From Nocardioides sp. W7 (lineage in GTDB: Bacteria; Actinomycetota; Actinomycetes; Propionibacteriales; Nocardioidaceae), in NCBI RefSeq assembly GCF_022919075.1, contig NZ_CP095078.1, positions 620,001-684,000 of the forward strand: DNA of 64,000 nt, written 5' to 3'. Both the position numbers and the translations under genes were made by a program. How positions within the stretch are numbered: the stretch's first letter is position 1; each line of letters opens with the position of its first letter. Under the pieces are notes generated by a model. The model was given only the letters and a program-made list of their open reading frames with translations, was not told the DNA's origin and made no database searches. Positions 1 to 9,204 of the stretch are shown piece after piece.

Positions 1-2942
1 TCGTCGGTGTGGTTGCGAGTCTCGGCCTCTTGTCGATGGCCGCGCCCACGACCGCGCAGGCGACAGCGCAGCCGGACCCCAGGCTCGACGACCTGCCCCC
101 CACCGCGGGCGAGCCGGAGACCCGGCCCGACAACTTCCCCGACCCCCTGGCGCGCAAGCGCACCGCGCTGCGCCAGCGCGCGGTCGACGACCTCGTGGCC
201 GGCAAGGCCAGGACCGTCGGCAAGGGTCGTGACCGCACGATCCGGATGGCCGACGGCTCGGAGGTCGAGTACCCGGTCAAGCAGACCTCGCAGCTGCTGA
301 CCTTCCTCGTCGAGTTCGGCGACGGCGAGGGCAACCCGGACTTCCCCGACAACACGGCCGGTCCGCTGCACAACGACATCCCGGAGCCCACCCGCAGCGA
401 CAACACGACGTACTGGAAGCGCGACTTCTCCCGCCAGCACTTCCTGGACATGTTCTTCAACGGACTCGCCGACCAGGCCGGCGAGTCGTTCAGGGACGTC
501 TACGACGAGATGTCGAACGGCCGGTTCGACCTCCGGGGCGACGTCTCCGACTGGGTCCGGGTCGAGCACCCGGCGTCGTTCTACCAGGAGCTGCAGGACG
601 CCGACGACGACCCCGAGACGCCGGAGACGGGCGAGGAGACCGGTCAGAAGATGACCAGCTTCCTCCAGGACTCCGCCGACGCGTGGTACGACGCGCAGGT
701 CGCGGGCGGCAGGACCGACGCCCAGATCCAGGAGTACCTGAAGACCTTCGACGTCTGGGACCGCTACGACTTCGACGGGGACACGAACTTCAACGAGGCC
801 GACGGCTACATCGACCACTTCCAGGCGATCCACGCCGGAGAGGGCGAGGAGGCCGGAGCGGACACCTGGGCCATCTGGTCGCACCGATCCGCGGTGAACC
901 AGAACGCCGACGCCGGCCCGACAGGCAACGAGAACGGCGGCGTCCAGATCGGGAGCACCGGGCTGTGGATCCGTGACTACACGACCGAGCCGGAGAACGG
1001 CGGGCTGGGCGTCTTCGCCCACGAGTTCGGCCACGACCTCGGCCTGCCCGACTACTACGACACCCAGGGCGGCGACAACAGCACCGCCTTCTGGAGCCTG
1101 ATGAGCTCGGGCTCCTGGCTGGGCCACGGGAAGGGGACCACCGGCACCACGCCGAACCACATGGGCGCGACCGAGAAGCTGTTCCTCGGCTGGTACGGCG
1201 ACAACAAGGAGGAGCTGGCGATCGTCGACGGCACCGCCGGCGCGCAGACGATCACCCTCGGCCCGTCGTACCACGCCACGAAGGAGGGCAAGCAGGCCGT
1301 CGCGGTCAACCTGCCGAAGGGCAGCTCGACCGTCGAGGTCGTCGAGCCCGACCAGGGCACGCACTACTTCTACTCCGGAAACGGTGACGACCGGGTCGCC
1401 ACCGTGACCAGCCCGACGGTGACCGTCCCGGCGACCGACCCGACGCTCACCGCCCGGGTCAGCTACTCCATCGAGGACGACTGGGACTACGCCCACGCGA
1501 AGGTCTCCACCGACGGCGGCGCGAACTGGACCTACCTCCAGACCAACCTGTCGACGACCGACGACCCGAACCAGCAGAACGCCGGCTTCGGCATCACCGG
1601 CTGCTCGGGGACGCGCGACGGCGACGGCGTCTGCGACAACGCGTGGACCGACCTGAGCGCCGACCTGACGGCGTACGCCGGTCAGCCGGTCAAGGTCGAG
1701 TTCGAGATGTTCAACGACGCGGCCTACCACGAGCTCGGCTTCTCGGTGGACAGCATCGCGATCGGCGACACGGTCCTGACCAACGTCGAGGACGGCGCAC
1801 CCACCTGGACGCTGAAGGGCTTCCAGGTGATGGACGGCCCGTCGTACACGAAGTCCTACGACCGGTACTACCTGGCCGAGAACCGGCAGTACCAGGGCTA
1901 CGACAAGACGCTGGCCGAGGGCCCCTACAGCGCCGACTACCCCGTGACCGCGCCCAACAAGGTCGACCAGTTCCCCTACCAGGACGGTCTCCTGGTCTGG
2001 TACGCCAACGGGCTCTACACCGACAACAACACCAGCGCGCACCCCGGTGGCGGGCAGGCGCTGCCCGTGGACGCCAGCTCGAAGTACGTCCGGTGGCAGA
2101 AGAACGGCGTCGACGTGGCTGCGGCCAACGGCCGGCTCAACGCGTACGACGCCACCTTCGACGTCGACCAGACCGACGCCCTGCGCCTGACCAACGAGAG
2201 CCTGGGCGGAGTCACGTACGACGTCCCCGCCCGGCCCGGCAACCCGGTCTTCGACGACAGCGACGTCAACGGCTACTGGGACAGCTCCGCGGCCCCGGCG
2301 TCGTGGTTCTCCACCCAGGTCGCCGGTGTCGGAACGATGATCCAGGTGCTCTCCTCCGACGAGCGCACCGGGCGGATGGTCATCAAGGCCGGTCGCCGGT
2401 TCGCCGCCGCGACCGCGCCGGCCCAGATCACCGGCACCGCGCGGGTGGGCCGGACCCTCGGCGTCACCCCGGCCACCTGGGCCGTGACCGGCACGAGCAC
2501 CTTCACCTGGACGGTCGGCGGCAAGGCCGCCGGGACCGGCTCCAGCTACGTGCTCAAGCCCTCGGACTCCGGGAAGACGGTGACCGTCACCGAGACCCGG
2601 ACGGCCACCGGCTATGACAGCGGCACGTCCATCTCCGCCCCGACCGCCAAGGTCCGCGCCGCCGCGGTCAAGCTGACCGTCCGGGCGCCCAAGGCGGTCA
2701 AGCGGAACAGGTCGGCGACCGCCAAGGTCGCCGTCACCTCGCCGGGCCTGAAGCCGACGGGCCGGATCAAGGTGACGTACGCCGGCAAGTCCCTGCGCGC
2801 CAAGGCGCTCCGGAACGGCCGGGTCCGCATCGCGCTCCCGCGTCAGTCGAGGACGAGCACGGTGCGGCTGGTCGTGCGCTACGAAGGGGGCACCGGCTTC
2901 CCCGACGCCCGGACGGTGAAGACCGTCCGGATCGTGCGGTGA
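1..2942 (+). CDS. Secreted M6-family (immune inhibitor A-like) metalloprotease, 5'-truncated by window edge
   Basis: Zinc endopeptidase acting outside the cell. The frame is open to the left edge. The first in-window start, GTG at 9, leaves only a stub of signal peptide ending near ATAQA, so the true start probably lies upstream. Numbering from 9: propeptide-like region to about residue 95, M6 catalytic region about 95-430 with the zinc motif HEFGH at 338-342 followed by DLGLPDYYD (the extended M6 motif) and the SLMSSGSW Met-turn-like segment. A jelly-roll/immune-inhibitor-like region follows to about 790, then two Ig-like modules (about 800-880 and 885-977) rich in Lys and Arg, probably for cell-wall or polymer binding. 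A strong hairpin terminator follows. The M6 assignment is clear; substrate is unknown. Confidence 0.9.
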   Translation, partial: VGVVASLGLLSMAAPTTAQATAQPDPRLDDLPPTAGEPETRPDNFPDPLARKRTALRQRAVDDLVAGKARTVGKGRDRTIRMADGSEVEYPVKQTSQLLTFLVEFGDGEGNPDFPDNTAGPLHNDIPEPTRSDNTTYWKRDFSRQHFLDMFFNGLADQAGESFRDVYDEMSNGRFDLRGDVSDWVRVEHPASFYQELQDADDDPETPETGEETGQKMTSFLQDSADAWYDAQVAGGRTDAQIQEYLKTFDVWDRYDFDGDTNFNEADGYIDHFQAIHAGEGEEAGADTWAIWSHRSAVNQNADAGPTGNENGGVQIGSTGLWIRDYTTEPENGGLGVFAHEFGHDLGLPDYYDTQGGDNSTAFWSLMSSGSWLGHGKGTTGTTPNHMGATEKLFLGWYGDNKEELAIVDGTAGAQTITLGPSYHATKEGKQAVAVNLPKGSSTVEVVEPDQGTHYFYSGNGDDRVATVTSPTVTVPATDPTLTARVSYSIEDDWDYAHAKVSTDGGANWTYLQTNLSTTDDPNQQNAGFGITGCSGTRDGDGVCDNAWTDLSADLTAYAGQPVKVEFEMFNDAAYHELGFSVDSIAIGDTVLTNVEDGAPTWTLKGFQVMDGPSYTKSYDRYYLAENRQYQGYDKTLAEGPYSADYPVTAPNKVDQFPYQDGLLVWYANGLYTDNNTSAHPGGGQALPVDASSKYVRWQKNGVDVAAANGRLNAYDATFDVDQTDALRLTNESLGGVTYDVPARPGNPVFDDSDVNGYWDSSAAPASWFSTQVAGVGTMIQVLSSDERTGRMVIKAGRRFAAATAPAQITGTARVGRTLGVTPATWAVTGTSTFTWTVGGKAAGTGSSYVLKPSDSGKTVTVTETRTATGYDSGTSISAPTAKVRAAAVKLTVRAPKAVKRNRSATAKVAVTSPGLKPTGRIKVTYAGKSLRAKALRNGRVRIALPRQSRTSTVRLVVRYEGGTGFPDARTVKTVRIVR

Positions 2943-2972
2943 CCCGCCGACTCTGACCGCTTCCGACGACAT

Positions 2973-3004
2973 CGGGGCCCGGCACCGCACGGTGCCGGGC
3001 CCCG
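2973..3004 (+). terminator. Rho-independent-type hairpin after the M6 protease
   Basis: A perfect 14-bp GC-only stem (2973-2986 with 2991-3004) around a 4-nt GCAC loop lies 30 bp after the stop. There is no U-tract, as is usual in high-GC actinobacteria. It separates the protease from the ABC operon that starts at 3032. Confidence 0.75.
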
Positions 3005-3031
3005 GTGCGTTCCGGCGGCTACGGTGTCGTC

Positions 3032-3964
3032 GTGGCCGTGATCGAGACCGTGGGGCTGACCAAGGCGTACCCCGGCGTCACGGCACTGGACCGCCTCGAC
3101 CTCGACATCGGTGCCGGCGTGACCGGGCTGGTCGGCGCCAACGGGGCCGGGAAGTCGACGTTCATCAAGATCCTGCTCGGCCTGGTGCCGGCGACCGGCG
3201 GCACGGCGCGGGTGCTGGGGCACGACGTGGCGACCGAGGGGGCGGCGGTCCGGGCGCTGGTCGGCTACATGCCCGAGCACGACTGCCTGCCCGCGGACGT
3301 GTCCGCGAGCGACCTGGTGGTGCACCTCGGGCAGATGTCGGGACTGCCGTACTCCGCAGCCCGCGAGCGCGCCTCCGACGTACTGCGCCACGTGGGCCTG
3401 GCCGAGGAGCGCTACCGCCCCATCGGGGGCTACTCCACCGGCATGAAGCAGCGGGCCAAGCTCGCCCAGGCGCTCGTGCACGACCCGCGGCTGGTGCTGC
3501 TCGACGAGCCGACCAACGGCCTGGATCCCTCCGCGCGCGACGACATGCTCGCGCTCGTGCGCCGGATCGGCACCGACTTCGGGATCGCCGTCCTGGTCAC
3601 CTCGCACCTGCTCGGCGAGCTGGAGCGGATCAGCGACAGCATCGTGGTGCTCGACGGCGGGCGCCTGCTGCAGTCGTCCGCGACGGCCGACCTGCTGCAC
3701 TCGACGGGCAGCCTGCTGGTGGAGGTGCAGGGCCGGCCCGACGCGGACCGGCTGCTCGGCCAGGCGCTGGTCGACGCGGGTCTGGTCGCCCGGCCGGCCG
3801 AGGGCCGGATGATCGAGGTCGAGGTCCGCGACGAGCACACGCCCGACCAGGTCCGTGACCTCACCGTCGACCTGGGGCTCGGGCTGGTGCGGATGCAGGA
3901 GCGGCACCACCGGATCGAGGACGTCTTCCGCGAGGGGGGTGCCGGCCGTGTCCAGCCCGTCTGA
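3032..3964 (+). CDS. ABC-2 type exporter ATP-binding protein (first of two)
   Basis: Cytoplasmic ATPase of an ABC-2 efflux system, about 310 aa. Walker A GANGAGKST at 35-43, signature variant YSTGMKQ at 134-140, Walker B LVLLDEP at 154-160, then an SHL switch histidine. The C-terminal 90 residues are the accessory domain typical of drug or antibiotic-type ABC-2 ATPases. I chose the GTG at 3032 because homologues begin just before the VIETVGLTKAY strand; an upstream in-frame start at 3005 and GTG 3038 are alternatives. It overlaps the next gene by 17 bp. It is the first gene of a four-gene ATPase-permease-ATPase-permease operon, a layout suggesting two half-exporters that work together or arose by duplication. 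Substrate unknown. Confidence 0.88.
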   Translation: MAVIETVGLTKAYPGVTALDRLDLDIGAGVTGLVGANGAGKSTFIKILLGLVPATGGTARVLGHDVATEGAAVRALVGYMPEHDCLPADVSASDLVVHLGQMSGLPYSAARERASDVLRHVGLAEERYRPIGGYSTGMKQRAKLAQALVHDPRLVLLDEPTNGLDPSARDDMLALVRRIGTDFGIAVLVTSHLLGELERISDSIVVLDGGRLLQSSATADLLHSTGSLLVEVQGRPDADRLLGQALVDAGLVARPAEGRMIEVEVRDEHTPDQVRDLTVDLGLGLVRMQERHHRIEDVFREGGAGRVQPV

Positions 3965-4861
3965 GACTCCCGCGCAGCCGCCGCCCACCGGCGTCATCCA
4001 CGACCTCGGCTACCGCCCGTACGCCGGCCCGCGGCTCGGCGAGCGCGCGGTCGCCTGGTCGTTCTTCGTGACCGGGCTGCGCAACACCTACGGGCTGGGG
4101 CGCTCGGCGCGCTCGAAGGCGCTGCCGATGATCCTGCTCGGCCTGATGCTGCTGCCGGCGCTGATCCTGGTGGGCGTGCTGGTCCAGGCGCGCAACCTGC
4201 TCGACCTGGACAGCCAGATCGTCGCGTACTCGACGTACCCGCTCACCACCCAGCTGCTCATCTCGGTCTTCGTCGCCGCCCAGGCGCCGGCGCTGATCTC
4301 GCGCGACCTGCGCTTCCGCACGATCACCCTCTACCTGGCGCGGCCGATGCGGCGCACGACGTACGTCCTGGTCCGGCTGGCCTCGCTGGCCGTGGCGACG
4401 TTCGTGCTGATCGGCTCGCCGCTGCTGCTGATGTATGTCGGCGGGCTGTTGGCCGACCTGCCGCCCGGCCGGGAGACCGAGCGGTTCCTGGGTGCGATCG
4501 TCGGCGCCGCGCTCCTCGCCGCCTGCCTGGCCGGACTGTCCGCCGTGGTCGCCGCGCTGACGATCCGGCGCGGGCTGGCGGTCGCGGGGGTGATCGTGGT
4601 GCTGCTGGTCAGCTACACGGTGGTCTCGACGGTGCAGGGCGTCTCCGAGGAGGTCGACAACGAGCGGGTCGGCGAGGTCGCGGGGCTGTTCTCGCCGTAC
4701 ACGCTGGTCAACGGCGTGCAGCGCGTCCTCTTCGACTCCCCGGCCGCCACCCCGACGCCGCCGGAGGGCGCCGCGATGGGGCTGCTGTACGTCGTGGTCA
4801 CGCTGCTCGTCGTGCTCGGGTCGATCGGCGCGCTGCTGCTCCGCTACCGGAAGGCCGACTG

Positions 4862-4862
<1 letters not shown>
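3948..4862 (+). CDS. ABC-2 type transporter permease
   Basis: Integral membrane partner of the preceding ATPase, about 304 aa. The GTG at 3948 is preceded by the strong purine run GAGGGGGG, which decides the start; the protein then opens with a hydrophilic cytoplasmic stretch containing DLGYRPYAGPRLGE, a signature seen in permeases of this four-gene arrangement. About six hydrophobic segments follow (near residues 55-80, 105-130, 150-175, 190-225, 230-250, 275-300). The stop and the next ATG share one base (TGATG at 4860-4864), indicating translational coupling. Confidence 0.85.
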
Positions 4863-5772
<910 letters not shown>

Positions 5773-5776
<4 letters not shown>

Positions 5777-6504
5777 TCATCCCTCTGCCCATCAATGGCA
5801 CGATCGTCCGCCTCGGCGCGCTCAGCGTCTTCGGCCGCTGGCGCGGCCTGCTGCTGATGGTGCTGCCCGTGGTGCTGCTCGGCCTGGCGGTGCTGGTCCG
5901 CGTGCTCGTCGGCGAGGACCAGGGCGTCGCGGAGGACACGCTGTACGCCTTCGGCCTCGCCGTCGTGACGCCGCTGGTCGCCCTGCTCGCCACCTCCGGC
6001 CTGCTGGCGCCGGAGATCGACGACGGCTCGATCTCGTACCTGCTCGCCAAGCCGGTGCCGCGGTCGTCCATCGTGGTGAGCAAGCTGGTCGTCGCGGTCG
6101 GCTGCATCCTCGTCTTCGCCGCGCTCCCCCTGCTGGCCGCCGGTCTCGTCCTGCTGACCTCCACGCCCTCGCTCGCCGTCGGCTTCGGCCTCGCCGGCCT
6201 GCTCGGCGGCGTCGCCTACTGCTCCCTCTTCGCCCTCCTCTCCGTGCTGACCCGGCACGCGATCGTGGTCGGCCTCATCTACCTGCTGATCTGGGAGGGC
6301 CTGCTCGGCGGCCTCCTCGACGGCGTCCGCTGGCTCTCGATCACCCGTTGGTCCGGCGAGATCGTCGACACCGTCGCCTCGACCGAGCTCGTCGGCAACG
6401 TCCCCACCGGGTACGCCGTCGGCGCCGCGCTCGTCGTCATCATCGGCGGGGCCTGGCTGACCGGTCGGCGGCTGCGCGGGTTCAACCTGACGGGTGACGA
6501 GTAG
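5773..6504 (+). CDS. ABC-2 type transporter permease, last gene of operon
   Basis: About 243 aa with six hydrophobic segments (near 20-40, 55-85, 105-135, 145-170, 175-195, 215-235). It starts at the ATG inside the ATGA overlap. The cytoplasmic loop EIDDGSISYLLAKPVPRSSIV is the pattern of ABC-2 permeases of the NosY-like type. It is shorter than the first permease and closes the exporter operon; a 19-bp hairpin follows. Confidence 0.85.
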
Positions 6505-6576
6505 CGGCTGGTCGCGCTGGTGGGTGCGCGAGCGCTGGGGGAGCAGCGCGCCCGCCTGAGGATCGACTCGACCGAC

Positions 6577-6619
6577 GACGACGGACGGCCCCGCGCGATG
6601 CGCGGGGCCGTCCGTCGTC
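6577..6619. terminator. Bidirectional hairpin terminator between convergent genes
   Basis: A perfect 19-bp inverted repeat (6577-6595 and 6601-6619) with a 5-nt CGATG loop lies in the 124-bp gap between the ABC permease (plus) and the OmpA/FN3 gene (minus). Its symmetry and position make it a terminator for both. Confidence 0.85.
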
Positions 6620-6628
6620 TCGTGGGGG

Positions 6629-8800
6629 TCAGCCGAGGATGTAGTACGTCACCGGGAGCGAGTTGCCCGGGTTGCCGGGACCGGCCGCGGTGACCGCGCG
6701 TACTCGGATCGTCCGGTCGCCGGTGCAGGCCGTGGCGCCGCAGACCGGGTCGTCGACGCGACCCCTCTGCTCCGAGACCCAGTCGGCCTCGACCGAGATC
6801 GGGAGCCACTCGCCACCGTCGAGCTGGGCCTCGTAGCGGAGGGCGCCCGGCACCGTCCTGTAGTAGACGTAGGTCCAGACCTGGCCGCCGCTGTAGTAGT
6901 ACTCGGAGCGGTAGGCCATCGGGGTCGGCTCGGTGAGCACGACCTGATTGCTCGTGGCACTCGGCGACGCGCCGACGACGTTGACCGCGCGCACCTGGTA
7001 GACGTGGGTGCCCCAGGTCTGGCCACCGAGGACGATCTGGTTGCCGTCGAGGACGGCGGCGGCCCAGTCGCCGTCGTCGACCTTGACCTGGTAGCCGGTG
7101 ATCTCCGACCCGCCGTCGAACGACGGGGCCTCGAAGGCGATGGTCACCGTCGAGCCGCTGGCCGTCGCCACGACGTCGGTCGGCACGTCGGGGACCGTCA
7201 CCGGGGTGATGGTGCGCGTGGCGCTGGCCGGCCCGCGACCGCGGTCGTTGAAAGCGCGGACCTGCACGTCGTACGACTCGCCGTAGGAAAGGCCGGTCAC
7301 GGTGGTCGCGTAGACGAACGGCTCGATGTCGGTGAAGAGGAAGGGGCGCCAGGTCTCGCCGCCGTCGGTGCTGAGCTCGTAGCTGATGATGCGGGTCCCG
7401 CCGTCGGACTCCGGCCGGCCGAAGACGACCCAGGCCGAGGTTCCGTCGAGCTCGGGCTGCTCGAGGGTCGGCGCACCCGGCACGGTGGCGACGAGAGCCT
7501 GTGCCGAGGCGGAGGGCCCCGAGCCCCACTGGTTGCTGGCCCGGACGCGGACGTCGTACGTCGTGCCGTTGTCCAGGCCGGTCTTGGTGACGGTGTACGG
7601 CGCGCTGGAGTCGATGTCGGCCGACGACCAGTGCTCACCGCCGTCGTAGGAGATCTCGTAGGAGTCGACCTCGGAGCCGCCGTCGTGCTCGGGCGCGCCG
7701 AAGGTGGCGGTGAGGGTGCCGTCGTCGCCCACGACCGTCAGGTTCGTGGGGGCGGAGGGACGACCGAAGGCCGTCGCCGAGAGTGAGTTCGAAGGCCCGC
7801 CTGCGCCGACCCCGTTGAGAGCACGGACCCGCAGGTCGACCGTGGTCTCCGGCGTCAGTCCGGTGAGGGAGGCGTAGATCAGGTCCTCGCCGCAGGCGCC
7901 GCGGCAGGCGGTCGCGGCGGACCGACCGAGCAGCGGCTGCACGGTCTCCCAGCCGGTGCCGGAGTCGACCTGGTAGCCGGTGATCGGGGAGCCGCCGTCG
8001 CTGGTGGGGGCCGCGAAGCCGTAGTAGACGCCTTGATCGACGCCGGTGACGTGGTCGAGGACCGGGGCGCCGGGCACCTGGGGCTGCGGAACCGGCGGCA
8101 CCGGCGGCGGGGTAGGAGTCGACGGGGTCGCCGGGGCCGGACGGGTGCCGGTCATCTCGACGACCACCCGGCGGTTCAGCTGACGCTGCCGCGGCGTACC
8201 TCCGACGACCGCGGGACGGTGGGAGCCGTAGCCGACCGTAGAGGTCCGCAGGCCCGGGTTAACCGTCGCCAGGCGCTGGCACACCTTGGCCGCACGGCTC
8301 CTCGCCAGCGACCTGGCCTTCGAGGCCGGGCCGGAGTAGTCCGCATACCCCTCACAACGCACCTTCGAGGCGTTGGCCAGCGAGTCCGCGAGCCGACGGA
8401 GCTGGGCCTTCGCGGGAGTCGTCAGGGTGTTCGAGCCGCCGGAGAACAGGCCGCGTCCGTCGAGGGTCAGCGCCTGACCCTTGGCGACCTGATGTCCGAA
8501 CGCGAACCGCATCGGCACCGCCAGGGCGCCGGCGCGGGTCCGGTACACCGCGCGGGTCTCCCGCACCCTGCCCCGGTAGGCGGCCGGCTTCCGCGGGACC
8601 GCCACCTCGGCCCGGCGCTGGGCCGGCGTACGGGGGTCCACGAACCACGAGGACTTCGCCGCGACGACGGCCGTCGCAGCGCTCGTGGTGGTGGGTGCCG
8701 CGGTCGCGGCCGGGGCGAACGCCCCGGACAGGACCGCGGCGAGACCGGAGGCCGCCACGGCCAACGCCGCGACCCTCCGGCTGGGGACGCTGAAGGACAT
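6629..8800 (-). CDS. Secreted protein with OmpA-C-like domain and fibronectin type III repeats
   Basis: 723 aa. Sec signal peptide at 1-35 (RRVAALAVAASGLAAVLSG, then Ala-rich APAATAAP). Residues about 105-215 form an OmpA/MotB-type peptidoglycan-binding domain: the strand with LSLDGRGLFSG-like glycine turn, RARAAKVCQRL helix, and the closing YGSHRPAV...RQLNRRVVVEM. A Pro/Thr linker (about 218-240) leads to five fibronectin III modules, each with PSxPTxxxVxxxxGTxxVxFxxPxxxGGSxIxxYxVxxDGG spacing. In an organism without an outer membrane this suggests anchoring to peptidoglycan and display of FN3 modules, possibly for adhesion. Monocistronic; convergent with the ABC operon. Confidence 0.85.
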   Translation of the reverse strand: MSFSVPSRRVAALAVAASGLAAVLSGAFAPAATAAPTTTSAATAVVAAKSSWFVDPRTPAQRRAEVAVPRKPAAYRGRVRETRAVYRTRAGALAVPMRFAFGHQVAKGQALTLDGRGLFSGGSNTLTTPAKAQLRRLADSLANASKVRCEGYADYSGPASKARSLARSRAAKVCQRLATVNPGLRTSTVGYGSHRPAVVGGTPRQRQLNRRVVVEMTGTRPAPATPSTPTPPPVPPVPQPQVPGAPVLDHVTGVDQGVYYGFAAPTSDGGSPITGYQVDSGTGWETVQPLLGRSAATACRGACGEDLIYASLTGLTPETTVDLRVRALNGVGAGGPSNSLSATAFGRPSAPTNLTVVGDDGTLTATFGAPEHDGGSEVDSYEISYDGGEHWSSADIDSSAPYTVTKTGLDNGTTYDVRVRASNQWGSGPSASAQALVATVPGAPTLEQPELDGTSAWVVFGRPESDGGTRIISYELSTDGGETWRPFLFTDIEPFVYATTVTGLSYGESYDVQVRAFNDRGRGPASATRTITPVTVPDVPTDVVATASGSTVTIAFEAPSFDGGSEITGYQVKVDDGDWAAAVLDGNQIVLGGQTWGTHVYQVRAVNVVGASPSATSNQVVLTEPTPMAYRSEYYYSGGQVWTYVYYRTVPGALRYEAQLDGGEWLPISVEADWVSEQRGRVDDPVCGATACTGDRTIRVRAVTAAGPGNPGNSLPVTYYILG

Positions 8801-9204
8801 GACCGACCGTTCTGCCTGGGAACCGAGGAACGACGGCGCACCCAGGCGCCGCGTTCACACATCGGCCGGTCGGCCGACGCCATCGAAGGTAAAGAGAAGT
8901 TAACATCGCGCCGGTCGGCTGTCTGGCGTTCTGGGGCATTCGGCTTCCGGGCCAACGCGACGAGACGAGCCCCCCGTCCACCAGGCCCGTGCCGGCGTAC
9001 CCGGTTGCGACACGTGCCTGGACCCATCCACCGCGACGTCCATCGACGATCCGGCTCGACCCGCGTCACACCGGCGCGAGTCCGAGCAGACTCTCATTCC
9101 GATGAGGGTGCATCGCGTCAAGACCACCGACGAGTTCGACGACGTCGACCGAGACCGCGAGCGCTACATCCCAGCTCTCGTCACCCCGAGGTCGCCGCCC
9201 GGGA
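8801..9204. other. 404-bp intergenic region with no recognised gene
   Basis: This lies upstream of the OmpA/FN3 gene and downstream of the Ig-like gene, both on the minus strand. It must hold the promoter of the former. A relatively A+T-rich patch around 8887-8906 (TTAACTT on the minus strand) is the only promoter-like feature I see. No convincing ORF, RNA or repeat. Confidence 0.5.

Noticed and set aside
2879..3997. Long minus-strand frame opposite the first ABC ATPase
   Set aside because: The plus strand encodes all ABC motifs; the opposite frame has no recognisable family and is a mirror of GC-rich codons.
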